Shown: in pieces, positions 35,753-43,940 of the stretch
Position numbering within the stretch: position 1 is the stretch's first letter
Layout of the letters: every line of letters starts with the position of its first letter
Assembly: GCF_036226685.1 (NCBI RefSeq)
Contig: NZ_CP109009.1
Coordinates: forward strand, 7,157,501-7,221,500
Source: Streptomyces sp. NBC_00690
GTDB taxonomy: Bacteria; Actinomycetota; Actinomycetes; Streptomycetales; Streptomycetaceae
DNA length: 64,000 nt
Direction: 5' to 3'
Translations under genes and position numbers: made by a program
Notes under the pieces: generated by a model
The model's database searches: none
Told to the model about the DNA's origin: nothing
Seen by the model: the letters and a program-made list of their open reading frames with translations, nothing else

Positions 35753-36717
35753 CAGGCACCCACCTTTCCACGCACCCGCGGATCGACCAGCGGGTAGAGG
35801 AGATCGACCAGCAGATTGCACAGGGCGAAGACCCCGACGATGATCAACACGATGGCCTGGGTGACGGGGAAGTCCTTGGCGTTGACCGACTGCACCAGCA
35901 GTGAGCCCATTCCGTTGAGCCCGAAGGCCGTCTCCACGAGCGTCGTGGTCACCAGCAGACCGGAGACCACCAGGCCGGCGAGGGTGACGACGGGCACCAT
36001 CGCATTGCGGAACGCGTGCCGCCAGATGATGCGACCTTCGGGGATGCCCCGGACCCGGGCGGTCTCCACGTACTCCTTGCCCATCTCGGCGAGCATGGAC
36101 GAGCGGGTGGCGCGGGCCACGAGTGCGGCGGAGGAGAGCGCGAGGGCGACCGCCGGCAGGGTGAGGTGCCAGATCCTGTTGAAGAACCCCTCACCCGCGC
36201 CGAAGGCGGGGAACCAGCCGAGGGTGACGGCGAACAGCGAGGTCAGACCGATCGCCACCACGAACGACGGGGTGCCCATGGCGACCGTGGTGCCGATGAT
36301 CGCCGCGCTGTCGACCTTGCCGCGCTTCACGGCCGCGATCACACCGATGACGATGCCGGACGCGAGGATCAGCACGGAGGCATAGGCGACCAGGGTGCCC
36401 GTGGTGGTGATCCGGGAGGCGATGAGGTCGTCCACGGGCTGGCGGAACTGCAAGGACTGGCCGAAGTCCCCGGTCACCAGCCCACCGAGCCAGGACAGGT
36501 ACCGCTCGAAGAACGGGTCGTCCAGCCGGTACTGGTCCCGGATGGCCTGGAGGGTGTCCGCCGTCACCGAGTTGCCCCGGGCGAGGAACGACTCCGGCGA
36601 GCCGGGCGCCAGGTACATCGCCGAGAAGACGATGAACGAGGTGGTGAGCATCAACAGGGCCAGGGCCGAGACCCGCTTGGCGATCATCCTGAGCGCACCG
36701 CTCAGCGCGTCGCTCAT
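35752..36717 (-). CDS. ABC transporter permease, DppB type
   Basis: Codes 321 residues from ATG 36717 (ATGA overlap with the first lipoprotein gene). RVSALALLMLTTSFIVFSA and APGSPESFLARG at the start and ARVRGIPEGRIIWRHAFRNAM as the EAA loop are typical of DppB. It forms the import channel with the DppC-type subunit. Confidence 0.93.
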   Translation of the reverse strand: MSDALSGALRMIAKRVSALALLMLTTSFIVFSAMYLAPGSPESFLARGNSVTADTLQAIRDQYRLDDPFFERYLSWLGGLVTGDFGQSLQFRQPVDDLIASRITTTGTLVAYASVLILASGIVIGVIAAVKRGKVDSAAIIGTTVAMGTPSFVVAIGLTSLFAVTLGWFPAFGAGEGFFNRIWHLTLPAVALALSSAALVARATRSSMLAEMGKEYVETARVRGIPEGRIIWRHAFRNAMVPVVTLAGLVVSGLLVTTTLVETAFGLNGMGSLLVQSVNAKDFPVTQAIVLIIVGVFALCNLLVDLLYPLVDPRVRGKVGA

Positions 36718-38360
36718 GAGGACGCTCCCAGGTGGGCCGCCCACGGGTAGTGCAGTTGGACGTAGGAGGCGGGGGTACCGGTGAGCCGCTTGTTGAGGAA
36801 GAGGGTGTTGTACGGGGCGTAGAGCGGGATCCACGCCAACTCGTCCACGACGATCCGTTGGGCCTGGGTGACCAGGTCCGCGCGCTGTGCCGGGTCCTGC
36901 GTCTTGCCGGCGCGGACGATGAGGTCGTCGTACTTCGGGTCGGAGAAGCCCGAGAAGTTGTAGAAGTGATCAGTCTGGAAGTACTGGTACATCTGGAGCG
37001 GATCAGCGAAGTCGGTGCCCCATCCGGTCAGATAGAGATCGATGCCCTCGCGCGCCTTCTTGTCCGTGTACACACCGTTGTACTGGTCGGCGGGGATGGA
37101 CTTGATCTGGACGTCGAGGCCGATCTTCTTGGCCGCGGACTGGATCTCCGCACCGATCACCGGGACCTCCGCCTCGGCGCTGGTCGTCGCGACGACGATG
37201 GGCCTGCTCGGTGCTCCGGCCTCGGTGACCAGCTTCTTCGCCGCTTCGAGATCGCGCTCGGTGACCTTGAGCGCGTCCCACGCCGACTTGTACTTCTCGG
37301 GTGCGTAGCCCCAGGAGCCGGGGACGGCGGGCGCCTTCTGCGGCTCGCCCGCACCGCTGATCACCGCGTCGATGATCCCCTTGCGGTCGATCGCCATGGA
37401 GAGCGCCTGCCGGATGCGCACATCGCGCAGCGGACCCTTGCTGTCCATCACGATGGCGTTGAACCCTTGGGTGGACTTGCCGTAGTAGACCGTTCCCTTG
37501 CCACTGGACGACAGCCGCTTGAGTGCGGACGGCGGCAGGAACCAACTGCCGTCGATGGAGTCGGAGAGCAATCCGTTGACCATGGCTGCGGGGTCGCGGA
37601 CGAACCGGAAGACGACCTCGGCGGACTTGGCCTTGTGCCGGGCGTCGAAGTACTTGTCATCCCGCTTGAGGGTCATCGACTGGCCCTTGTCCCACTTGCT
37701 GAGGGAGAAGGGGCCGACGCAGTTCACACCGCCGTCGGGCGTTCCGTACGCCTTGCCCTTGGCCGTGACCGTCGCCTTGCTGCCGACGATGCCCGCGGGG
37801 CTGCTCATGTACGAGTTGAAGAGGGCGTCCGGCTGCTTCAGTGTGACGGTGACCTCCAGCGGGCCCGTCGCCTTCACTGAAGAAACGTTTTCGTAGGCGC
37901 CCGACCAGAAGGACCCCGCCTTGGTGTCCAGGTTGCGGTTCAGGCTGAAGGCCACGTCCTCGGCGGTGAGCGCCGTCCCGTCGTGGAAGGTCACTCCCGA
38001 GCGGACCCGGTACACCCAGGTCGTCGGGGTCGGGTTGGTGAAGGACTCGGCCAGTGCGGGTTCGACCGACATGTCGGGGGCGAGTCGCATCAGCCCCTCG
38101 CAGACGTTCGCCATGATCTGGCCGGTCTCGAAGCTGGCGTTGTAGATCCAGTCGAAGGAGGAGGGCTCGGCGGTGACCGCCCAGGTGACCCGGTCCAGCG
38201 GGCCGGACGACTTGGGGGTCAACTCGGTGACGGTGAGCCCCTTCTGGCCTGCGGGCTTCTTGTCCTGGCTGACGCCGGAGCAGGCGGTGAGGGCCAGTGT
38301 CCCAACGACCAGGGCGACGGTGAGACGTCTGGTCCCTGACGGGACGGGGAGGGCGTTCAA
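36714..38360 (-). CDS. first solute-binding lipoprotein of the ABC operon (family 5)
   Basis: Codes 548 residues from a TTG at 38360; GGAGG lies exactly 8 bases before it and no ATG or GTG fits better. The lipobox is LTACS. YRVRSGVTFHDGTALTAEDVAFSL and RQALSMAIDRKGIIDAVISG are family 5 hallmarks. It is the promoter-proximal gene of a six-gene leftward operon (receptor, two permeases, two ATPases, second receptor). The leftward promoter is at 38514-38542 and the twin operator at 38550-38586. A near copy of the operator half (AGAAACGTTTTC) sits inside the gene at 37881. Confidence 0.92.
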   Translation of the reverse strand: MNALPVPSGTRRLTVALVVGTLALTACSGVSQDKKPAGQKGLTVTELTPKSSGPLDRVTWAVTAEPSSFDWIYNASFETGQIMANVCEGLMRLAPDMSVEPALAESFTNPTPTTWVYRVRSGVTFHDGTALTAEDVAFSLNRNLDTKAGSFWSGAYENVSSVKATGPLEVTVTLKQPDALFNSYMSSPAGIVGSKATVTAKGKAYGTPDGGVNCVGPFSLSKWDKGQSMTLKRDDKYFDARHKAKSAEVVFRFVRDPAAMVNGLLSDSIDGSWFLPPSALKRLSSSGKGTVYYGKSTQGFNAIVMDSKGPLRDVRIRQALSMAIDRKGIIDAVISGAGEPQKAPAVPGSWGYAPEKYKSAWDALKVTERDLEAAKKLVTEAGAPSRPIVVATTSAEAEVPVIGAEIQSAAKKIGLDVQIKSIPADQYNGVYTDKKAREGIDLYLTGWGTDFADPLQMYQYFQTDHFYNFSGFSDPKYDDLIVRAGKTQDPAQRADLVTQAQRIVVDELAWIPLYAPYNTLFLNKRLTGTPASYVQLHYPWAAHLGASS

Positions 38361-38513
38361 GTGGAGTACCTCCGCGAGGGATCGGGGTCACGCAGGGCAG
38401 GGCAACAGCGAAGGGCAAGGGGAGATTCGGGCAGCGGAGGAGCCATCCCGGCGGGGGTATCACCAACGTCTCGGCTGCGCTGCGGAGCCATCGTGCTCGG
38501 CTTGTTGTGCGGC

Positions 38514-38542
38514 AGTTAACACCCGCGGATTCACGGGGTCAA
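38514..38542 (-). promoter_or_regulatory. probable promoter of the leftward ABC operon
   Basis: On the minus strand TTGACC (38542-38537), a 17-bp spacer and TTAACT (38519-38514). Transcription would start near 38507, giving a leader of about 150 bases. The palindromes at 38550-38586 lie just upstream of the -35 box. Confidence 0.5.
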
Positions 38543-38549
38543 GACTCTG

Positions 38550-38586
38550 AAAGAAACGTTTCTTTGAGAAAAAGAAACGTTTCTTT
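38550..38586. promoter_or_regulatory. twin LacI-type operators between the divergent arms
   Basis: The perfect 16-bp palindrome AAAGAAACGTTTCTTT occurs at 38550-38565 and again at 38571-38586. The centres are 21 bp apart, two helical turns. The core GAAACGTTTC has the central CG and symmetry of LacI/PurR-family operators. A LacI regulator is encoded at 45403, at the end of the rightward arm. Confidence 0.75.
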
Positions 38587-38677
38587 TCTGTCTTTCGTGC
38601 GCCATGATGCTGAGCCATGGCGGCTGTTTGGTCTTCCGCCTGACGATCTGAGCATTCCATCCATCGGAAGATGTGTG

Positions 38678-39358
38678 ATGACCCTGCCCTGGATTCTGGT
38701 GACCGGGAACGGCGCCTTCGGCACCCTGGCCTCCCGGACCGAGCTGCACTACGCCGCCAACCCCAGCTCCGCCGTCGCCCTCGCCCTCGACGGCGAGGAG
38801 ATCGACGGCCACCGGGTGGTCGGCCGCAGTCTCCTGTGGGGTGAGCGCCCGGAGGAAGCCCTCCTGCCACTGCTGCGCACGGACGAGCCGCCCGCCGCGG
38901 TGATCTCGTGCGGTGTCTTCTCGGGACGGACCACCGTCACCGTGGAGCGCACCGCGGTCAACGTGGAGGACTTCCAGTTCGCCGAGGACGGCCGCAGGCC
39001 CGCCGGTGAGCCCCTCTACGCCGACGGGCCGGCCGCCTACCTCGCGACCCTGCCCATCAAGGCCATGGCCACGGCTATGCGCGCGGCCGGAGTGCCCGCG
39101 CTGATTTCCAACTCGGCCTCCACCCACGGCTGCAACGCCGTCATGTACACCGCACTGCATCTGACCGCCCGGGCCGGGCTGCCCACCCGCTGCGGTTTCG
39201 TCCATCTGCCCGACACCCCGGAACACGTGGCCCGCATCGGACACAACGGCCCCAGCATGTCCCTCGCGCTCCAGGTCTCCGCCCTACGGGCGGGGCTCGC
39301 GGCGGTGGTGGCCCATCCGTCCGACATCCCCGTCCCCGCCAATGAATGGGAGTGGTGA
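38678..39358 (+). CDS. pcp: pyroglutamyl-peptidase I (C15) family protein
   Basis: Codes 226 residues from ATG 38678, with GGAAG 7 bases upstream. The C15 triad is present at the normal spacing: Glu90 (VERTAVN), Cys152 (STHGCNAVMY) and His176 (GFVHLPDTP). The N-terminal loop reads ILVTGNGAFG where typical enzymes have TGFxPFGG, so the specificity loop differs and removal of pyroglutamate is likely but not certain. A cyclic lactam or pyroglutamyl peptide is a fair substrate guess. First gene of the rightward catabolic arm, downstream of the twin operators. Confidence 0.8.
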   Translation: MTLPWILVTGNGAFGTLASRTELHYAANPSSAVALALDGEEIDGHRVVGRSLLWGERPEEALLPLLRTDEPPAAVISCGVFSGRTTVTVERTAVNVEDFQFAEDGRRPAGEPLYADGPAAYLATLPIKAMATAMRAAGVPALISNSASTHGCNAVMYTALHLTARAGLPTRCGFVHLPDTPEHVARIGHNGPSMSLALQVSALRAGLAAVVAHPSDIPVPANEWEW

Positions 39359-39365
39359 CAGCGCC

Positions 39366-40595
39366 ATGTCCTTCGCACTCGATCTGCTGATCCGAAGCGG
39401 ACGCGTCCACGGCCGCGACGAGCCCGTTGACCTGCACATACGCGATGGCAAGGTGATCGCCGTCGTACCGAGCGGCTCGATCGCCGCCGAGGCCGCGGAC
39501 GTCCTAGACGCCGGTGGCAAACTGGTCTCCCGGTCCTTCACCGAACCCCACTACCACCCGGACAAGGCGTACAGCCGCAGCCTCGCGCCCGGCGAAGCAA
39601 AGGACTCGTTCGAACGCGCCCGACTGATCAAGACCGGCTTCACCGTCGAGGACGTCACCGAGCGCGCGGTGCGGGCGCTGAAACTGGCGTCCGCGAACGG
39701 CGTCACCACCCTGCGGGCCAATGTCGACGTCGACTCGCACTCCGGGCTGCGGGGACTGCACGGGGTGCTGGCCGCCCGTGAACAGGTGGCCCATCTGATG
39801 GACGTGGAGATCGTCGCCTTCCCACAGGAGGGGCTCGACCGGGACCCCGACTCCCGCCGTCTGCTGGTGGAGGCACTGACGTCGGGCGCCGACCTCATCG
39901 GCGGCTGGCCCAACGTCGAAGACACCGTGGAGGCCCAGCGGGCCAATGTCCGCGAGATCTTCGACCTCGCCGAACGCTTCGACGTGGACGTCGACATCCA
40001 CGCCGACTGCATGATCGACGCCGCCGAGACCATGTTGGAGTACATCGCCGAGGAGACCGCACGCCGTGGCTACCAGGGCCGGGTTCTGGCCAGCCACTGC
40101 TGTGGTCTTGAGGTGTACGCAGAAGCCGACGCGGCCCGGGTCATCGCCGCCGTCGCCGAGGCCGACATCAAGATCGTGGTCGTTCCGCTGAACCTGCTGG
40201 ACGGCGGCCCCCGCGGGCTGTCCCGCCCCCAGGAACTCATGGCCGCCGGAGTGACCGTGGCCGCCGGCAGCGACAACATGAACGACGGCTGGTACCCGCT
40301 GGGCACCCTCGATCCGCTGGACCGGGCGCAGATGACGTTCCTCGGTGCCGGGTTCCATGACGAGGGAGCGGTCGACACCGTCTGGGACATGGTCAGCGGC
40401 CAGGCGGCCGTCGCAATCGGCGGGCGCGGCGGTGACATCGAAGTGGGCGAGGACGCCGATCTGGTGCTGCTCGACGCACCCGACCGGGCCACGGCCATCG
40501 CCAACACCCCCGGAGCGCGCACCACACTGCGGCGCGGGCGGGTGGTGAGTCGCCGGGACACCGGCAGCCGCATCGTGGAACCGGTGGCCCCATGA
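39366..40595 (+). CDS. cytosine-deaminase-like amidohydrolase (copy A, complete active site)
   Basis: Codes 409 residues from ATG 39366, 7 bases after the upstream stop; ATG 39342 is possible but has no ribosome site. Metal and catalytic residues of the CodA/AtzC branch are all seen: FTEPHYHPDKAY (HxH), DVDIHADCM, VLASHCCG and AAGSDNMND. WYPLGTLDPLD matches the CodA WYPLGT segment. Members deaminate or dealkylate cytosine-, isoguanine- or triazine-like rings. It is paralogous to 43927-45219, which lacks two of these residues. Confidence 0.85.
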   Translation: MSFALDLLIRSGRVHGRDEPVDLHIRDGKVIAVVPSGSIAAEAADVLDAGGKLVSRSFTEPHYHPDKAYSRSLAPGEAKDSFERARLIKTGFTVEDVTERAVRALKLASANGVTTLRANVDVDSHSGLRGLHGVLAAREQVAHLMDVEIVAFPQEGLDRDPDSRRLLVEALTSGADLIGGWPNVEDTVEAQRANVREIFDLAERFDVDVDIHADCMIDAAETMLEYIAEETARRGYQGRVLASHCCGLEVYAEADAARVIAAVAEADIKIVVVPLNLLDGGPRGLSRPQELMAAGVTVAAGSDNMNDGWYPLGTLDPLDRAQMTFLGAGFHDEGAVDTVWDMVSGQAAVAIGGRGGDIEVGEDADLVLLDAPDRATAIANTPGARTTLRRGRVVSRRDTGSRIVEPVAP

Positions 40596-42157
40596 CCTCG
40601 TACACCCCCGCCCCCCACACGGCCGGCGAGTCCGCATCGCTTCCGCGCGCCGTGCGCACGCCCCGGGCGGCTGACCCGACGAAGGCAGCAGCACGCGTCA
40701 CCGGACTGCCCCGTGGACACGCGGGTCGAAACGCCGTGCAACACAACGCCGCATCCGTCGACCGCTGCGACCTCGCGATCACCGGAGCCACCGTCGTCAC
40801 CCCGGAAGGCGCTCGCCCCGCCACCGTGCTGGTCAGCGACGGACAGGTGTCGGCCATCGTCCCCCCGGCCACCGCCGTCAACGCCCCCCGGCGCATCGAC
40901 GCCACCGGACTGCATCTGATCCCCGGTGTGATCGACCTCCATGTCCACTTCGACGTCCCCGGCATCTCCTTGACGGACGACTTCCACACCGGAACGCGGT
41001 CCGCGGCGGCCGGCGGCGTCACCTTCGTCGTCGAGCACCCCTTCTCCGACCCGCCGACCACCACCGCCGCCCGCTACGAGGCCAAGACCCGGCAGGCCGC
41101 CACCGGAGCCGTCGTCGACTTCGGCCTCTGGGGCGCCCTCACCCGGCCCTCGCTGGACGAGATGGCCGGTCAGCACCGACTCGGCGCACCCGGTTTCAAG
41201 GCGTTCCTGCCCGAGAACGACATGGACTTTCCCCCCGCCACCGAGACCGATCTGCTCACCGGAATGACGACTGCCGCACGGCTCGGCGCCCGGGTGCTGG
41301 TGCACGCGGAGGACCGGGACGCGCTCGCCCACGGCGAAGCCGCCCTACGGGCCGCGGGTCGCACCGACTTCGCCGCCCTGCTGGAGGCCCGCCCACCGGC
41401 CACGGAGATCAACGCCGTGCGCGAGGTCCTACGGCTGGCCCGGTCGACCGGCTGCGCCGTCCACCTCGTCCACCTCTCCACGCCCGAGGCCATCGACCTG
41501 GTCACCGAGGCCCGTGCCGAGGGTCTCGACGCGACCTGCGAGGTCACCGCCCACCATCTGCTCCTGACCGCATCGGAACTGCCCCACCTGGGCGGATTCG
41601 GTGTCTGTGCGCCGCCGCTGCGCGATGCGCACCAGGTGGAAGAGCTGTGGGACCGGGTGCGCTCGGGCCAGGTCCATGCGATCGTCTCCGACCACTGTCC
41701 CTACGACCGCGCCGACAAACTCATCGCCGACGAGGACGTCTTCGGCTGCCCCTTCGGCATCCAAAGCGTGCAGGAGTACGCCCCCCTCGTCATCAGCGAG
41801 GCCATTGCCCGCGGTATGGCGCTGACCGAGATCGTGCCGCTGATGACGAGCGGACCGGCACGACTCGTGGGTGCGCAGACGACCAAGGGCGCGGTGGCCG
41901 TCGGTCTGGACGCCGACTTCGCCCTGCTCGACCTCGACGCCCCCTGGGTGGTCAGCGCCGCGGAGCAGCAGCACGCCGCGGATCAGTGGTCGCCGTACGA
42001 CGGTCGCACCAGCATGGTCAAGGTCGTCCGGACGGTGGTGCGCGGAGTGACCGTGGCCCTGGACGGCGAAGTCATCGCCGCCAAGGGGACGGGACGGTTC
42101 CTTCCCCTGGCAGGGCCCGTCGCCCCCGCCCCGGCATCGAACGAGGAGGCGCGATGA
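40592..42157 (+). CDS. dihydroorotase/hydantoinase/allantoinase-family cyclic amidohydrolase
   Basis: Codes 521 residues from ATG 40592 (ATGA overlap). The first 55 residues are a Pro/Ala/Arg-rich extension, so a start nearer 40736 is possible. The binuclear site is complete: His117 and His119 (IDLHVHFD), the carboxylated Lys203 (PGFKAFL), His238 (LVHAED), His294 (LVHLS) and Asp367 (VSDHCPYD). Such enzymes open cyclic ureides (hydantoin, dihydropyrimidine, allantoin). Which ring cannot be told, but an adjacent ureidoglycine-aminohydrolase-like gene favours a ureide. Confidence 0.88.
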   Translation: MTSYTPAPHTAGESASLPRAVRTPRAADPTKAAARVTGLPRGHAGRNAVQHNAASVDRCDLAITGATVVTPEGARPATVLVSDGQVSAIVPPATAVNAPRRIDATGLHLIPGVIDLHVHFDVPGISLTDDFHTGTRSAAAGGVTFVVEHPFSDPPTTTAARYEAKTRQAATGAVVDFGLWGALTRPSLDEMAGQHRLGAPGFKAFLPENDMDFPPATETDLLTGMTTAARLGARVLVHAEDRDALAHGEAALRAAGRTDFAALLEARPPATEINAVREVLRLARSTGCAVHLVHLSTPEAIDLVTEARAEGLDATCEVTAHHLLLTASELPHLGGFGVCAPPLRDAHQVEELWDRVRSGQVHAIVSDHCPYDRADKLIADEDVFGCPFGIQSVQEYAPLVISEAIARGMALTEIVPLMTSGPARLVGAQTTKGAVAVGLDADFALLDLDAPWVVSAAEQQHAADQWSPYDGRTSMVKVVRTVVRGVTVALDGEVIAAKGTGRFLPLAGPVAPAPASNEEAR

Positions 42158-43182
42158 GCGAGCCGACGACACCGCTACCCGACGTGGTCGCCGGGGCTGC
42201 CGAGTTGATGCGCACCTGTCTGGCCTGTACCGGCGGTGACCGGGTGCTCGTACTGACCGACCGCGCGACCCGCCCGCTGGCCGAGGTCATCGCCGCCCAG
42301 GCCAAGACCCTGACCAGCGTATCCGTGGCCGTCATCCCCGATGTCGCCGCGGGCTATGAGGCGGCCCGACACGAGATCGGGCGCGAGCTCGACGCCCACC
42401 GTCCGACCGTCACCGTGTTCGCGGCGGCCGACCCCGGCGATCTGCTCGCCTGGGACCCGACGTTCTGGGAACACCTCGAACGCCTCGGTGCCCGGCACGC
42501 CCACATGCCCGCGCTCGACGACATCGCCCTCGGCATCGGCATGGCCGTCGACTACACCGAGGTCGCCCGGTTCACCCTCCAGGTCCGCGATCTCCTCACC
42601 GGCACCCGGTCCGCGCGCATCACCAGCGCCACCGGTACCGATCTCTCCCTGACCTGTGCTCCCGAGCGGCCCTGGACCCCCTTCACGGGCCTCTACCAAT
42701 GCGGTGGACAGGGCGGCAGGCTGCCGCAGGGCGAGGTGTTCTGCACCCCGCTCACCGCCGACGGAATACTCGCCGTCTCCGTCGTCGGCTACCCCTTCAA
42801 CGCCGAGTCAGGACTGCTCGCCGAACCGCTGTTGATCGAGGTCGCCGACGGCTCGGCCGTGGCGTTCGACCACCCCGACGAAACGTTGGCCGTACGACTG
42901 CGGACATGGCTCGGCGAGGCCCCCGGTGGACTGCGCCTGGGCGAATTTGCCCTGGGCACCAACCGGTCCCTGCCCGCGATCACCGGAAACCTGCTGTTCG
43001 ACGAGAACGTGCCCGGGGTGCACATCGCCTTCGGCCACCCCTTCCCCGAGTACACGGGTGCGGACTGGGAGTCCCCGGTCCACGTCGACATGGTCGTCGA
43101 GCGCCCCAGCGTCCACGCGGACGGCCTCACCGTCCTCGCCGACGGCCAGTACCGCACACCCAGCCTTCCATCAAGGAGTTGA
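42154..43182 (+). CDS. M29 aminopeptidase-like / NicX-like metalloprotein
   Basis: Codes 342 residues; GAGGAGG precedes an ATG that overlaps the upstream stop. Candidate metal residues are Glu193 (LPQGEVF), Glu264 (RLGEFALGTN), His290 (VPGVHIAFG), Tyr300, His310 and Asp312 (SPVHVDMV), matching the pattern of M29 aminopeptidases. It is shorter than those (about 410) and close to the length of NicX, the related 2,5-dihydroxypyridine dioxygenase, which keeps the HxD motif. So either peptide cleavage or ring opening is possible. Context of ring hydrolases makes the second worth testing. Confidence 0.72.
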   Translation: MSEPTTPLPDVVAGAAELMRTCLACTGGDRVLVLTDRATRPLAEVIAAQAKTLTSVSVAVIPDVAAGYEAARHEIGRELDAHRPTVTVFAAADPGDLLAWDPTFWEHLERLGARHAHMPALDDIALGIGMAVDYTEVARFTLQVRDLLTGTRSARITSATGTDLSLTCAPERPWTPFTGLYQCGGQGGRLPQGEVFCTPLTADGILAVSVVGYPFNAESGLLAEPLLIEVADGSAVAFDHPDETLAVRLRTWLGEAPGGLRLGEFALGTNRSLPAITGNLLFDENVPGVHIAFGHPFPEYTGADWESPVHVDMVVERPSVHADGLTVLADGQYRTPSLPSRS

Positions 43183-43184
43183 CC

Positions 43185-43940
43185 ATGACGAACCCGACCG
43201 TCCACCACGTCAGCGCCAGCCGGGGCCGTGTCCGGGCCGCCTACACCCTGATGTGCCCGGAGAACCTGGTCGAGAACGCCCTTCCCCATCTGACCGGCGT
43301 CAACGCCATGCCGCTCGCCACCCCACGCTCACTGCCCGCGCGCTTCGGCGAATACCTGCTGGAGTTCGAGCCGGGAGGCAGGAGCACCCGTCCCCTCGGC
43401 GCCGGCTTCGAGAACTTCCTGTACGTACTCGACGGCGAGGCGCACATCGGCGCCGACACCCACACCGCCACCCTGACACCGGGCGGCTTCGCCTTCTTCC
43501 CCGAGGGGGTCGAGTTCTCCATCGAGACCCCGGGCGCCTCCCGGGTGCTCTGGGTCAAGCGCCGCTACGAACGGGTGGCGGGCGTCGCCGACCCGGAGGT
43601 GGTGATCGGACACGTCGACGACGTCACCCACCACCCGGACGACACCATCGGCGGCACCTACGCCCCACTGCTCCCGCTCGACGAGCGCTACGACATGGCG
43701 ATGAACTTCATGCGGTTCGAGGTGGGTTCCCGGTTCCAGATGGTCGAGGTCCACCACCAGGAACACGGCCTCTACATGACCGAGGGCGAAGGCGTCTACT
43801 ACCTCGGCGACGACCACGTCGAAGTCTCGGCCGGCGACTTCATCTACATGGCGCCCTACTGCCCCCAGTCCTTCTACGCGACCGGGAGCACCCGCCCCTC
43901 GTACCTCCTCTACAAGGACATCAACCGTGACGGCTTCTGA
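43185..43940 (+). CDS. bicupin, (S)-ureidoglycine aminohydrolase (AllE/UGlyAH)-like
   Basis: Codes 251 residues, normal for the family; AAGGAG lies 7 bases upstream. Two cupin domains are present, at about 50-130 and 170-245. The metal site in the second is Glu188, His190, His194 and Gln228 (MVEVHHQEHG and YCPQSFYATG), the same E-H-H-Q set that holds manganese in ureidoglycine aminohydrolase. The end TRPSYLLYKDINRD is also typical. AllE removes ammonia from (S)-ureidoglycine in allantoin breakdown. No allantoicase or ureidoglycolate genes are near, so the real substrate may be a related ureide. Confidence 0.85.
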   Translation: MTNPTVHHVSASRGRVRAAYTLMCPENLVENALPHLTGVNAMPLATPRSLPARFGEYLLEFEPGGRSTRPLGAGFENFLYVLDGEAHIGADTHTATLTPGGFAFFPEGVEFSIETPGASRVLWVKRRYERVAGVADPEVVIGHVDDVTHHPDDTIGGTYAPLLPLDERYDMAMNFMRFEVGSRFQMVEVHHQEHGLYMTEGEGVYYLGDDHVEVSAGDFIYMAPYCPQSFYATGSTRPSYLLYKDINRDGF

